Origin: Methylophaga marina
Lineage (GTDB): Bacteria; Pseudomonadota; Gammaproteobacteria; Nitrosococcales; Methylophagaceae
DNA length: 64,000 nt
Assembly: GCF_030296755.1 (NCBI RefSeq)
Contig: NZ_AP027741.1
Location: forward strand, 2,843,001 to 2,907,000
Direction of reading: 5' to 3'
Shown piece after piece: positions 18,550-28,562 of this stretch. The translations under genes and the position numbers were made by a program. The notes under the pieces were generated by a model, which saw nothing but the letters and a program-made list of their open reading frames with translations, made no database searches and was not told the origin of the DNA. The first letter of the stretch is position 1. Every line of letters starts with the position of its first letter.

Positions 18550-19530
18550 ATGCTGCGACTACGAAATTTGATTTTATTACTGATAGTGGTTGCCGTCGCT
18601 GCGGCCAGCTATTACTGGAAGTCTGAACAAGAGTTGAGTTTACCCACTGGCTTTGCTGCTGGAAATAGCCGAATTGAAGCGACCGAAGTTGATGTGGCGA
18701 CAAAAACGGCGGGTAAAGTTGAACAAATTGAGGTGAATGAAGGCGATTGGGTCACCCAAGGTCAAGTTCTGGCCGTGATGGATACCGAACAAGCTGAGGC
18801 GAATCTGGCAGTAGCTAATGCGAATCTGAATAAAGCGAATGAATCCAAAAAATACGCACAGGCTATTTTGGCGCAGCGACGCAGTGAAGTAACGCTAGCA
18901 AGAAAAGAACTTGAACGGACTCAGGTCTTGGTCAAAAAAGGTCACCTGAGTCAGGAAGTGATGGATCAGAAAGAAACACAAAAAGCGACGGCTCAAGCGA
19001 CCATGCAAGCTGCATCGGTACAAGTTGCCGAAGCTCAAGCAGCAATTGAAGCAGCTAAGGCCGAGGTGACAAAAGCACAAGTGGTGATTGCTGACAGCCA
19101 ACTCACCACACCTCGTAACGGTCGAGTGCTTTATCGCTTGGCTGAGCCGGGTGAAGTTCTGCCTGCTGGTGGTAAAGTCATTACGCTGATTGATGTCAGT
19201 GATGTTTATATGTATCTGTTTTTACCTACAGACCAAGCAGGACAAACCCGTGTAGGAGCAGAAGTAAGAATTGTCCTGGATGCCTATCCCAATGTATCTA
19301 TTCCGGCTCATGTGTCTTTTGTCGCACCACAAGCGCAGTTTACCCCCAAGTCTGTTGAGACAGAGGAAGAACGTGAAAAGCTGATGTTTCGGGTGAAAGT
19401 CAAAATTGAAGAAGACATTCTAAGGAAATATGCAGAGCAGGTGAAAACCGGGGTTCCCGGTGTGGCGTATATCAAGCTGGATGACAATGCACAGTGGCCA
19501 GAAAAAGTGCCACCTCTCGCCACTTACTAA
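18550..19530 (+). CDS. HlyD-family membrane fusion protein (YhiI-like)
   Basis: Periplasmic adaptor of an ABC exporter. One N-terminal membrane anchor (LILLLIVVAVAAASYYW), a split lipoyl-like domain (GKVEQIEVNEGDWVTQGQVLAVMD and TPRNGRVLYRLAEPGEVLPAGGKVI), and between them a long Ala/Glu/Gln-rich coiled-coil hairpin (about residues 80-185). Then beta-barrel segments FLPTDQAGQTRVGAEVRI. Size and order match E. coli YhiI. It is followed after 6 bases by an RbbA-type ATPase-permease and a YhhJ-type permease, so the three form an export unit. Confidence 0.87.
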   Translation: MLRLRNLILLLIVVAVAAASYYWKSEQELSLPTGFAAGNSRIEATEVDVATKTAGKVEQIEVNEGDWVTQGQVLAVMDTEQAEANLAVANANLNKANESKKYAQAILAQRRSEVTLARKELERTQVLVKKGHLSQEVMDQKETQKATAQATMQAASVQVAEAQAAIEAAKAEVTKAQVVIADSQLTTPRNGRVLYRLAEPGEVLPAGGKVITLIDVSDVYMYLFLPTDQAGQTRVGAEVRIVLDAYPNVSIPAHVSFVAPQAQFTPKSVETEEEREKLMFRVKVKIEEDILRKYAEQVKTGVPGVAYIKLDDNAQWPEKVPPLATY

Positions 19531-19536
19531 CACGTT

Positions 19537-22258
19537 ATGTCAGCCGATATAGTCGTTAGCCTTGATAATGTCAGTCATCGATATGGTGATACACAGGCAT
19601 TGGCATCGATGTCAGTTGATATCCCAGCTGGTCAACGCGTTGGGTTTATTGGGCCTGATGGTGTTGGCAAGTCCACATTACTAGGACTTATTGCGGGAGT
19701 AAAAAAGATACAAAGCGGGCAATGTCAGGTCTTAGCTGCTGATATGGCTGATAATCGCGAGCGTCATGCTATTTGCTCAAGAATTGCTTATATGCCACAA
19801 GGTCTGGGTAAAAATCTTTATATGACCTTGTCTGTGCATGAAAATCTGATTTTCTTTGCTCGTCTGTTTAATTTACCCCCTCATGAACGTGAGGCACGTA
19901 TCACGCTTTTATTGAAAAGCACGGGGTTGAATGAGTTTCGTGATCGACCTGCTGGTCAATTATCTGGCGGCATGAAACAGAAACTGGGTTTATGTTGCGC
20001 GTTGATTCATAACCCGGATTTATTAATTCTGGATGAGCCTACCACGGGTGTTGATCCGCTATCTCGCCGTCAATTCTGGACATTGATTGATCGTATTCGT
20101 GCCCAGCGACCACAGATGAGTGTCTTGATCGCCACAGCTTATATGGATGAAGCGGCTAATTTTGATTTTTTGGTTGCGATGGATGAGGGGCAAGTACTCG
20201 GTACTGGCAGTCCTGCCGAACTTATCAAACACACCGGACAAAGTAATCTCGACGAGGCATTCATCGCTCTGTTACCTGAGAATAAGCGGCAGGGCCATAA
20301 AACAATCACTGTTCCGCCACGACAACAGTCTGAGAAGATCGCGATTTCAGCCAAAGACTTATCAAAGACCTTTGGTGATTTTACGGCGGTTAATCAGGTC
20401 AGTTTTGAAATAGAGCGTGGTGAGATTTTCGGGTTCCTGGGTTCAAATGGTTGTGGTAAGACCACGACCATGAAAATGTTAACAGGCTTATTGCCGACCA
20501 GTGCTGGTGAAGCACGCTTGTTTGGTGAAGTTGTCGATGCTAAAGATATCGCTATACGCCAACGTGTTGGTTTTATGTCACAAGGCTTTTCTCTGTATGA
20601 AGAGCTGACGGTCAGACAAAACCTGGTATTACATGCCAGGTTGTTTGATTTGGCAAAAGCTTACCAACAACAACGTATTGATAAGTTGCTGAACGATTTT
20701 GACCTTAAACGTTATCAGGCTCATGTCGCTAAGGATCTACCATTAGGCATCCGTCAACGTTTATCACTGGCCGTTGCGATCATTCATGAACCCGAAATTC
20801 TCATTCTCGATGAGCCCACATCTGGTGTTGATCCGATTGCACGTGATGAGTTTTGGCAGATATTGATTAGCTTGTCACGAGAGCAGGGTGTGACCATCTT
20901 TGTCTCAACTCATTTTATGAATGAAGCCCAGCGCTGTGACCGAATATCGCTCATGCATGCGGGAACGGTACTTGCCACGGATTCACCCGACGCACTGTGT
21001 AAGAGCAAGGGGGCGATAATCTTGAAGATGCGTTTATTGCCTACTTGACAGAGCAGCAAGTTGAAGAGAGTGATGATAGCGAGTTGTTATCCGATAAAGC
21101 GATGTCTAGCCAACAAGATAAAATCCATCATGGTGGTTTTTCATTAACACGATTACTCGCCTATAGTCTGCGTGAGGCTTTAGAAATTACACGAGATCCG
21201 GTGCGTTTGGTCTTTGCTTTTTTAGGGACGGTGATTCTGCTTTTTGTGTTGGGATATGGAATCAGCCTTGATGTGGAAGATATTCCCTTTGCGGTGATGG
21301 ATCGGGATCAGTCTCCTGAGAGCCGAGATTACATTCAAAGCCTGGCGGGCTCGCGCTATTTTGAAGAAAAAAGCCACTCTATAGTGACACTGACATGGAT
21401 GAACGCATGCGAAGTGGTGAACTGGGTGTGGCTATCGAAATACCGCCTGACTATGGCAAAGATATGCGTCATGGTAAGCAGCCCAGTGTGGGTGTTTGGG
21501 TTGATGGTTCGATGCCATATCGTGCTGAAACGATCAAAGGCTATATGCAGGGCTTTCATCTCAGCTATTTGTCAGCACTCAGTATCAGAGAGTCAGGTAT
21601 TCAGGTAACCCCTAGCTATCAGTTAGTGTCGAGGTATCGCTACAACCCTCAGGTTGAGAGTCTGATTTCAATGGTGCCTGGAGTGATTCCCATTTTATTG
21701 TTGATGATTACCTCAATGCTCACCGCCTTGTCGATTGTCAGAGAAAAAGAATTGGGATCCATCACTAATTTCTACGCCACGCCGGTCAATAGACTTGAGT
21801 TTTTATTAGGTAAACAATTGCCATACATCATTATTGGCATGATGAATTTTCTGATGTTGATGTGGCTGGTCTATATGGTCTTTGATGTGCCCTTAACGGG
21901 TAGTTTTTGGGCCTTACTGGTGGGGACTTTTCTTTATATTATTGTGGCTACTTGCATGGGGCAGTTTATCTCTGCCTTTACCAAAACCCAGATAGCAGCC
22001 ATCTTTCTGGCCATGATTAGCAGTATTGTGCCTTGTGTGAATTACGCAGGACTTATCAATCCGATTAACTCTCTTGAAGGCGCTGGCTATGTCATAGGGC
22101 ATATGTATCCGGCCTCTTATTATTTGTTGATATGTCGTGGCGCGTTTACCAAAGGATTGGGTTTTGAGGAATTAACAGCTTTTTATTGGCCTATGATCAT
22201 GGCTATTGTCGTCATCATGTCTCTGAGTTTTGTATTACTCAAGAAACAGGATCGCTGA
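19537..22258 (+). pseudogene. rbbA: RbbA-type double-ATPase/permease fusion, two frameshifts
   Basis: When repaired this is one ABC protein of about 908 residues: two nucleotide-binding domains followed by an ABC2 membrane domain, the layout of E. coli RbbA. NBD1 has Walker [10 protein letters not shown], signature LSGGMKQ and [15 protein letters not shown]2 has GSNGCGKTT, signature-like LPLGIRQ (a degenerate LSGGxxQ) and [12 protein letters not shown]. The break at 21009-21013 needs one more G to read [14 protein letters not shown]. The break at 21367-21372 needs one more A to read FEEKKPLYSDTDMDER. The membrane part then runs to 22258 with about six helices. As sequenced it would be split into three pieces. 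In E. coli RbbA is described as ribosome-associated; here the operon context supports export. Confidence 0.85.
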
Positions 22259-23379
22259 ATGAGTAGTATGAAAAATATTGTCAATCTTGGCGTAAAAGAG
22301 TTACGGACATTGGTGCAGGACCCCGTGATGGTGATGGTCATTTTGATCGCTTTTACATTGATGGTCTACTCAGCAGGCAAAAGCGTCTCAACAGAACTCC
22401 AGAACACACCCATTGCCATCGTAGATGAGGATCAATCACCGATATCTATCAATATTGCAGAGGCGTTCTATGAACCGCATTTTAAACCGGCAGAACAGAT
22501 ATCGCTCGCACAGATGAATCAATCTCTTGATACAGGAATGTATACCTTTGTATTAGATATTCCCCCTGATTTTCAAAAAGATTTATTAGCTGGTCGCCAG
22601 CCTGAAATTCAGCTGGCTATAGATGCCACCATGATGAGTCAGGCGTTTATTGGCGCTGGTTATATTAGTGAAATCATTGATAGAGAAGTGCAACATTTGC
22701 TGAAAACTACTAACACAGCATCGTCAACAGCTGTGCAACAAATTATTCGCATGCGATTTAATCCCAATCTGAATAGTGCCTGGTTTAGTGGCGTGATGGA
22801 GCTGATCAATATGATCACTTTACTGTCAGTCATTCTGACAGGTGCCGCATTAATTCGTGAACGTGAACACGGCACGCTGGAGCATCTCTTAGTGATGCCT
22901 ATTACACCTTTTCAAATTATGATCGCCAAGATTTGGTCGATGGGACTGGTGGTGCTAATCACCAGTACCTTTTCACTATATGTGGTTATTCAGGGCTGGC
23001 TGAATATGACTATTGCGGGTTCTATTGCGTTATTTCAGCTGGGCACCGCTTGCTTTTTATTCTCGACCACATCGTTAGGGATTTTATTAGGCACACTGGC
23101 TCGTAGTATGCCCCAGCTCGGTCTCTTATTGCTGTTATTGATATTGCCTTTACAAATGTTATCGGGCGGCATGACACCTTTTGATAGTATGCCCGACATT
23201 GTTCAACATATTATGCAGTTCGCTCCGACCTCACATTTTGTCAGTACCAGTCAGGCTGTGCTTTACCGGGGCGCTGATTTTGCCATTATCTGGCCGGATT
23301 TATTGGCTAACTTAATGATAGGTAGTGTCTTTTTTTGATGGCACTGTTCTTATTCAGAAAAAGCCTGGCAACGGTATAA
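22259..23379 (+). pseudogene. yhhJ: YhhJ-type ABC-2 permease, frameshift at the 3' end
   Basis: ABC-2 membrane permease of about 373 residues: an N-terminal helix (VMVMVILIAFTLMVY), a large periplasmic loop up to residue 170, and five C-terminal helices. The hallmark LIREREHGTLEHLLVMPITPFQIM precedes the final membrane bundle. The visible frame stops at 23338; one more T in the 7-T run 23330-23336 lets it continue as VFFLMALFLFRKSLATV to a stop at 23377-23379, the normal family C-terminus. It abuts the RbbA-like gene (TGA overlaps ATG). Third gene of the operon. Confidence 0.85.
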
Positions 23380-23579
23380 GCCCTGCTGTTAGTGACATGT
23401 AATGGACAAGTTTTTCAAGGTACTTCAGTATGTGTAGGTAAAGCGCATTGAGTTTGAGTCAAGGCCATAAAATTAAGTCTTAAAAAGATAAGGTTATGAA
23501 GCTAAGTTGTTTTCTGTGGGGCGCAAATACTAACAGAACTCAGTAACAAGCCATAACCAAAGTAAGGAGGGGATAGACC

Positions 23580-24347
23580 ATGAATTTAGAAGAGAAAATC
23601 TGCCAAAGCTGTACAGAAGACAATAATTTGGATTTTGACTTTACCATGGCCTTTCAACCTATCATTAATTGCAGCAATGAGACGATTTATGGGTATGAGG
23701 CTCTAGTCCGAGGTATCAATAACGAGTCGGCATATTCTGTAATCTCTCGAGTCAATGATAGTAATCGTTATCTTTTTGACCAGCTCTGCCGGGTGAAAGC
23801 TATCTCGCTGGCATCAAAATTAAATATTACTTCCATGCTGAGCATTAATTTTCTGCCTAACGCGGTTTATGTACCAGAACGGTGTATTCGCACCACCTTC
23901 GAAGCGGCAAAACAATATGATTTTCCCACAGAGAGAATCATGTTTGAGTTTACAGAAGTGGAAAAAATAGATGATACAGAACATGTCAAACGTATCGTTG
24001 ATTATTATCAGTCGCTAGGGTTCAAGACTGCAGTGGATGATTTTGGTTCTGGCTACTCTGGTCTCAATCTGCTTGCTGACTTCCAGACAGATATCATTAA
24101 ACTCGACATGGCGCTCATCAGACATATTGATTCGAATAAGGTACGTCAAGCTATTATCAAGAACTGTATAACCATGTTCGATGAGTTGAATATTACAACC
24201 TTGGCGGAAGGCATTGAAACCTATGAAGAATATGCCTGGTTACGAGATGCCGGAATTGAACTCATGCAGGGATATTATTTTGCCAAACCTAGTTTTGAAA
24301 GCTTACCTGAAATAGATCATGGGCACTACCGACAGGCCAGCCAATGA
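23580..24347 (+). CDS. EAL-domain c-di-GMP phosphodiesterase
   Basis: Almost only an EAL domain (255 residues). Catalytic and metal residues look complete: YEALVRG near residue 40, Asn in SINFLP, FEFTE, DDFGSGYSGL, KLDMALIR, AEGIE, and QGYYFAKP at the end. This is expected to hydrolyse c-di-GMP to pGpG. The N-terminal 20 residues contain CQSC and may be a short regulatory extension. The ribosome-binding site AAGGAGGGG is unusually strong. About 200 bases of unassigned sequence precede it. Confidence 0.9.
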   Translation: MNLEEKICQSCTEDNNLDFDFTMAFQPIINCSNETIYGYEALVRGINNESAYSVISRVNDSNRYLFDQLCRVKAISLASKLNITSMLSINFLPNAVYVPERCIRTTFEAAKQYDFPTERIMFEFTEVEKIDDTEHVKRIVDYYQSLGFKTAVDDFGSGYSGLNLLADFQTDIIKLDMALIRHIDSNKVRQAIIKNCITMFDELNITTLAEGIETYEEYAWLRDAGIELMQGYYFAKPSFESLPEIDHGHYRQASQ

Positions 24348-24478
24348 TTCATGAGCGGGCTGTATTCAACAACAGTATATGTCCGCTAAACACAAGCATG
24401 AACGATAGCTTACATAGAGTACGGTCTCACATGCTCTCAACATAAAAAAACGCATGATAATTAAGAGAACACATTACG

Positions 24479-24886
24479 ATGATTAACTGGTTAGCCAATC
24501 TTGGTGATGTCACCCATGCTGTACAGTTGGCATTGACACCAGCTTTCCTTCTCACCGGCATGGCCGGTATTCTCAATGTAATGGCGAACCGGCTCGCGCG
24601 TATCATAGACCGAGCAAGAGTGTTAACCGATAAAATGACCTCAGGGAAGGAACTGTCTGAGCCTTGTCGAGAAGAAATAGCTGTATTGGGTTTACGCCGA
24701 CGAGCAGCCAGTAATGCCATTACCATGTGTGTGTTGTCTGCTTTGTTAATCTGCTCCGTTGTCTCTGTGATGTTTTTAGAAGCCCTGCTTGATTTCAATT
24801 TACGTTGGATGATAGGCGCGTTATTTATGGGCTCGACGATGGCCTTGGTTATTGGTCTGGCTTTTTTCTGCGAGAAGTGCATTTAG
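24479..24886 (+). CDS. DUF2721 family membrane protein
   Basis: A 135-residue membrane protein with three hydrophobic segments (residues 18-36, 80-103, 110-130). The family-specific motif follows the first helix: LTPAFLLTGMAGILNVMANRLARIIDRARVL. No biochemical function is known for DUF2721. An antisense frame of similar length is present but lacks family features. MscS and K+ channel genes follow on the same strand. Confidence 0.85.
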   Translation: MINWLANLGDVTHAVQLALTPAFLLTGMAGILNVMANRLARIIDRARVLTDKMTSGKELSEPCREEIAVLGLRRRAASNAITMCVLSALLICSVVSVMFLEALLDFNLRWMIGALFMGSTMALVIGLAFFCEKCI

Positions 24887-25047
24887 CCACACGCAATAGT
24901 TATAAGATGATTCCATCAATGCAAAATAAAAAGCATTGATAAAACTGGGGTAGTAACCAAGGTGGATATAGACAAGCAAAGTGTACTCCTTATGGTTTCA
25001 ACTCCACTCTAATTAACATTGATTTATTGATAAGACTTGGCATCACT

Positions 25048-26082
25048 ATGGAACAGGACGCAGTGGGATTAACGGACGCGATCAGTATATTGTCGGCACA
25101 GATGAATGAACTATGGGAGGCCACGATAAGGGTGATGCCTTCTTTTATTATTGGTCTACTGGTCTTTCTTATCTTCTTTTTACTGGCAAAGCCCTTTTCT
25201 ACTCTGCTGGTGCATCCCATTGCTTATATCAGTAGCAGTAATCTGGTTCAGAACGTGATCAGGCGCATTATCAGTCTATTTATTATCTTAGTCGGCTTGT
25301 ATATCTTTCTGAATATTGTTGGTTTAACGCAGGCCGCACTCGCCATTGTCAGTGGTACTGGTTTGCTGGGTATTATCATTGGTTTTGCGTTCAGAGATAT
25401 CGCCGAAAATTTCATTTCAAGTTTGCTGCTGAGTGTTCAACGACCCTTTTTAATTGGTGATGTCATCGAAGTGCAAGGGTTGAAAGGCGTTGTAAATAAG
25501 GTGACGGCCCGTGGCACAACCTTGGTTGATTTCGATGGCAATCATATTCAAATACCCAATGCGACCATCTATAAAAATGTGATTAAAAACTTCTCGGCGA
25601 ATCCCTGGGTAAGAGGCAGTTTTATTATAGGCATTGCCTATGATGCCAGCATCCAGCAATCCAGGCAGACCATTTTGTCGGTATTAAATGAACAAAATGA
25701 AGTGCTAAAAGATCCTGAACCACAGGTGCTGATTGACTCATTAGGCTCATCCACGATTAATATCGTGATTAATTTTTGGGTCGATGGCCACCAATATGCC
25801 TTAAATAAGGTGGCTTCAGTGCTGATGCACAAAACCGTACGAAAATTGGAAGCGGCAGGTATCAATATGCCGGATGATGCTAGAGAGGTCATCTTTCCTC
25901 AAGGATTGCCTGTTGTGCAAACGGGGCAGCCACAAGCAGTGATGTCAGAGTCGTCTAGTACAAAATCTCTACATACTGACAATGCTGATGTGAGCACACA
26001 AGAACTGGCCAGTGATACACAAGATATTATTGAGCAGGCAAAAAATGCACGTGATCCTGAGGAAGGAAAAAACATTATCTAA
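25048..26082 (+). CDS. MscS-type mechanosensitive channel
   Basis: Small-conductance mechanosensitive channel family. Three N-terminal membrane helices end in the pore-lining TM3, AALAIVSGTGLLGIIIGFAFRDIAENFISSLLLSVQRPFLIGDVIEV, the most conserved region of MscS with its Gly/Ala packing. The beta domain follows (KVTARGTTLVDFDGNHIQIPNATIY) and then the alpha-beta domain. A C-terminal tail of about 55 residues rich in Ser, Thr, Asp and Gln is beyond the usual end. Length is 344 against 286 for E. coli MscS. It releases solutes on hypo-osmotic shock. Confidence 0.9.
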   Translation: MEQDAVGLTDAISILSAQMNELWEATIRVMPSFIIGLLVFLIFFLLAKPFSTLLVHPIAYISSSNLVQNVIRRIISLFIILVGLYIFLNIVGLTQAALAIVSGTGLLGIIIGFAFRDIAENFISSLLLSVQRPFLIGDVIEVQGLKGVVNKVTARGTTLVDFDGNHIQIPNATIYKNVIKNFSANPWVRGSFIIGIAYDASIQQSRQTILSVLNEQNEVLKDPEPQVLIDSLGSSTINIVINFWVDGHQYALNKVASVLMHKTVRKLEAAGINMPDDAREVIFPQGLPVVQTGQPQAVMSESSSTKSLHTDNADVSTQELASDTQDIIEQAKNARDPEEGKNII

Positions 26083-26147
26083 ACAGAGTTATCTCTGAAC
26101 TCGTTATTGTTTTAGACTCAGGCAAACATTATTAACAGGAGCCCAGA

Positions 26148-26951
26148 ATGGGGCAGGCAACATCACCAGATTCAACTTTCTGGCAGCGATTACATCATAA
26201 AATTGACCATCTTTATCATGGCTCAAGCACCGGTGCCCGACGATTTCGTTGGGGCTTATTAGCATTTGATGCCATTACTATCCTGTATTTCTTATTAGCC
26301 TCTTTTTATCATCATATTGATGATTTTCATGTGCTTGAAGAGGCGATTGGTGTTATCTACTTGCTGGAGTTATTGGCCAGGTTATATATCTGTAAGTCAA
26401 AACTACGTTATCTCATTCACCCGGTTGGACTGGCCGATATTATTGTTATTATTTCCCTGCTGGCACCATCCTTGGCCGAGAATTTTAGTTTCTTACGAGT
26501 GATCCGTACGCTGCGATTACTACGCTCTTACCACATGCTGAAAAATCTTCGTAAGCAGTCACGTTTCGTGCGAATGCATGAAGATGTGTTGTTTAGTATC
26601 GTCAATCTATTTGTGTTTATCTTTGTGATTACTGCCGTTGTTTATGTGAGTCAGGTACACATAAACGACGATATTAATGATTATATCGATGCACTTTATT
26701 TCACTATAGCCACACTCACGACGACAGGGTTTGGTGATATAACGCTGGTGGGACATGATGGACATATTCTGGCGGTTCTTATCATGATCTTTGGTATCTC
26801 ATTATTTTTAAGGCTTATTCAAACTATTTTTCGTCCTGGCAAAGTACGTTATGAATGTCCATCATGCGGCTTAAACCGTCATGATCATGATGCGATTCAC
26901 TGTAAACATTGCGGTGAAGTCATCCATATCACCACAGAAGGCGAGTACTAA
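26148..26951 (+). CDS. Six-helix voltage-gated-type K+ channel with C-terminal zinc ribbon
   Basis: The architecture is S1-S6. The S4-like helix FSFLRVIRTLRLLRSYHMLKNLRK has Arg every third residue, as in a voltage sensor. The pore loop reads TIATLTTTGFGDITL, giving the selectivity filter TTGFGD in place of TVGYGD. After S6 (ILAVLIMIFGISLFLRLIQTIF) comes a compact C-terminal module with two CxxC pairs (YECPSCGLNRHDHDAIHCKHCGEV), which looks like a zinc ribbon. Length 267. GFGD filters also conduct K+ in known channels; gating by the Cys module is a guess. Confidence 0.85.
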   Translation: MGQATSPDSTFWQRLHHKIDHLYHGSSTGARRFRWGLLAFDAITILYFLLASFYHHIDDFHVLEEAIGVIYLLELLARLYICKSKLRYLIHPVGLADIIVIISLLAPSLAENFSFLRVIRTLRLLRSYHMLKNLRKQSRFVRMHEDVLFSIVNLFVFIFVITAVVYVSQVHINDDINDYIDALYFTIATLTTTGFGDITLVGHDGHILAVLIMIFGISLFLRLIQTIFRPGKVRYECPSCGLNRHDHDAIHCKHCGEVIHITTEGEY

Positions 26952-27112
26952 ACATCTCGGTTGTCATATGATTTGAGATGGCTACGAAGCGAAGTATATC
27001 GATACTTGACGACGTGGCTATTGGGCTCGGACATCGTTGTAGTGTTCTTGCCTGCTTGTAGATTAACTTCAATCTTGTCTTTCTCATTATGTTGCTGTCA
27101 TGATTTAATAGG

Positions 27113-27135
27113 ATTGCCCCAAGGATGTGGGCAAT
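27113..27135 (+). other. Hairpin in leader of lipoprotein gene
   Basis: ATTGCCC / GGGCAAT forms a perfect 7-bp stem with a 9-base loop, 23 bases before the lipoprotein start. No T-run follows, so it does not look like a terminator. It may shape the 5' end of the mRNA. Confidence 0.35.
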
Positions 27136-27158
27136 TGGAAATAATTAAGGAAAATAAA

Positions 27159-27410
27159 ATGAACAAATTTCTTCTAGGAAGCATTATTCTTCTCATGTCT
27201 GGCTGCCTGACCTTATCAGGTGAATACCAAGCCTTCGTTTTTGATGCCGATGGCAAGCAGCTCAATCAAAACTTGATTCTTAGAGCGAGTGGTTCTGGAA
27301 TTTATTCCCTACGAAATTCCGTCTGCAACGCTTATCCTGGGGCAACAATTACCATTATCGATGTAGAAACAGGGGAAGAGTTAGAAAGTGAAAGTCCCTA
27401 TCAATGTTAG
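27159..27410 (+). CDS. Small lipoprotein
   Basis: The 83-residue product begins MNKFLLGSIILLMSGCLTLSG, a lipoprotein signal with lipobox LMSGC (Cys 16). The mature part is about 67 residues with two further Cys (VCNAYPG and the C-terminal YQC), which could pair. Function unknown. TAAGGAAAA upstream of 27159 chooses this start; a longer open frame from 26961 has no signal peptide. Confidence 0.75.
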   Translation: MNKFLLGSIILLMSGCLTLSGEYQAFVFDADGKQLNQNLILRASGSGIYSLRNSVCNAYPGATITIIDVETGEELESESPYQC

Positions 27411-27446
27411 GTATCTGATCACCTACGCCAAATGGGGCATGCCATA

Positions 27447-28095
27447 ATGCAGGTGTTATTTGTACACGGTATGGGCCGCTCCCCCTTATCTGGCTGGCCA
27501 ATGCTGCGCCGCTTCAGACAGCATGGAATACGAACACAATCATTCAGTTACTGTGTGTCGAGACAATCCTTTGCGTCAATTCAGTTACTGTGTGTCGAGA
27601 CAATCCTTTGCGTCAATTCAGTCTCGCCTGGAAAAGCGTATCGAAGCTATAGCCAGTGACGGTGAATATATTCTGATCGGGCATTCATTAGGTGGTGTGT
27701 TACTTAGGGCTGCTCTGGCAAATATGGACGACTCAGTCAAAGCACCCAAACAGCTTTTTCTGCTCGGCTCGCCTGTTAAAAAATCCAGATTAGCCGTTTA
27801 TTTTCGCCGATATTGGATGTTTCGTTTCTTAACACAAGACTGCGGTGAGCTATTAGCCTCGAGTGAACGGATGCTGGATATTCCTGCGAGTGATTGCCCC
27901 GCAACGGCTGTTGTTGGCGTAAAAGGCATCAATGGGAAAAGCAGTCCGTTTAGAGATGAGTTAAATGATGGGGTGGTGTCTTTGTCTGAAGTCAGTGCGG
28001 ATTGGATTGAAGAACAAATTCAGTTGCCTGTGATCCATAGTTTCTTACCTTCCAGTAAGCGAGTATCCAGCGTTATCCTGTCCAGGATTGTTTGA
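27447..28095 (+). pseudogene. Alpha/beta-hydrolase, broken by a 37-bp tandem duplication
   Basis: Lipase/esterase-like alpha/beta hydrolase of about 200 residues. The N-terminus MQVLFVHGMGRSPLSGW is the oxyanion-hole HG motif, GEYILIGHSLGGVLLRAAL is the nucleophile elbow (GHSLG), and a late IHSFLPSSK gives the candidate catalytic His. The two halves lie in different frames because a 37-base unit occurs twice at 27542-27615. Removing one copy restores one frame reading SFSYCVSRQSFASIQSRLEKRIEAIA. Unlike the other broken genes here this is not a homopolymer slip. ATG 27447 fits the family; 27432 is also possible. Confidence 0.82.
27542..27622 (+). repeat. 37-bp perfect tandem duplication
   Basis: Two exact 37-base copies (27542-27578 and 27579-27615) followed by the first 7 bases of a third. 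The unit starts ATTCAGTTACTGTGTGTCGA. Since 37 is not a multiple of three, the copy shifts the reading frame of the hydrolase gene. Confidence 0.95.
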
Positions 28096-28110
28096 TTCTA
28101 TGCTTTAGCA

Positions 28111-28134
28111 AGGCTCTGGAGTTTATCCAGAGCC
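28111..28134. terminator. Hairpin between convergent genes
   Basis: AGGCTCTGGA / TCCAGAGCCT, a perfect 10-bp stem, between the hydrolase and rnk. The flanking T content is low (TATGTTG on plus, TGCTAAAGC on minus), so termination strength is uncertain. Confidence 0.55.
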
Positions 28135-28145
28135 TATGTTGTCAT

Positions 28146-28562
28146 TTAGCGATGGTATTCACCCGCACGTTCTGGCTGGTATAGGATTTCATCCACGTGC
28201 ACGCGAATGGTTTGACCATCACGACCTGGCCAATCAATTTCATCACCCTCAACTAAGCCCAGCATGGCACTGCCAGCAGGCGCCAGTATAGATATGGTCT
28301 TGCCATCTGTTGTCATATCTTTTGGATAGACCAGCGTCAGGCAAAAAGTTTGATCTGAGGAAGATACCGAAAATTTAACGGTGGAGTTCATCGTTACCAC
28401 ATTAGGTGGGATTGCCGTAGGTTCAACAATGTCGGCGCGATCCAGTTCTGCTTCCAGATAGGATGTTCGTTCAGCTTCGACAGGCGTTAACCCATCCAAA
28501 ATATGTTCTAAACGGTGTAAGTCTAGCTCTGAAACAATAATATTCGGTTGTGATACATTCAT
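28146..28562 (-). CDS. rnk: Rnk-type nucleoside diphosphate kinase regulator (GreA/B C-like)
   Basis: The 138-residue product has a short N-terminal helical part (IIVSELDLHRLEHILDGL) and a GreA/GreB C-terminal domain (VTMNSTVKFSVSSSDQTFCLTLVYP ... ISILAPAGSAMLGLVEGDEIDWPG). The closing VDEILYQPERAGEYHR is the Rnk signature. It lacks the Gre coiled coil, so transcript cleavage is not expected. Rnk binds RNA polymerase and influences nucleotide pools in E. coli. Confidence 0.88.
   Translation of the reverse strand: MNVSQPNIIVSELDLHRLEHILDGLTPVEAERTSYLEAELDRADIVEPTAIPPNVVTMNSTVKFSVSSSDQTFCLTLVYPKDMTTDGKTISILAPAGSAMLGLVEGDEIDWPGRDGQTIRVHVDEILYQPERAGEYHR

Noticed and set aside
19537-22258. Programmed -1/+1 ribosomal frameshifting in the RbbA-like gene
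   Set aside because: No slippery heptamer with a downstream pseudoknot is evident, and the same one-base-short pattern occurs in many unrelated genes here, so read error is simpler.
24427-24882. Long minus-strand frame opposite DUF2721
   Set aside because: The plus-strand frame shows the DUF2721 signature; the antisense frame is a low-complexity shadow.
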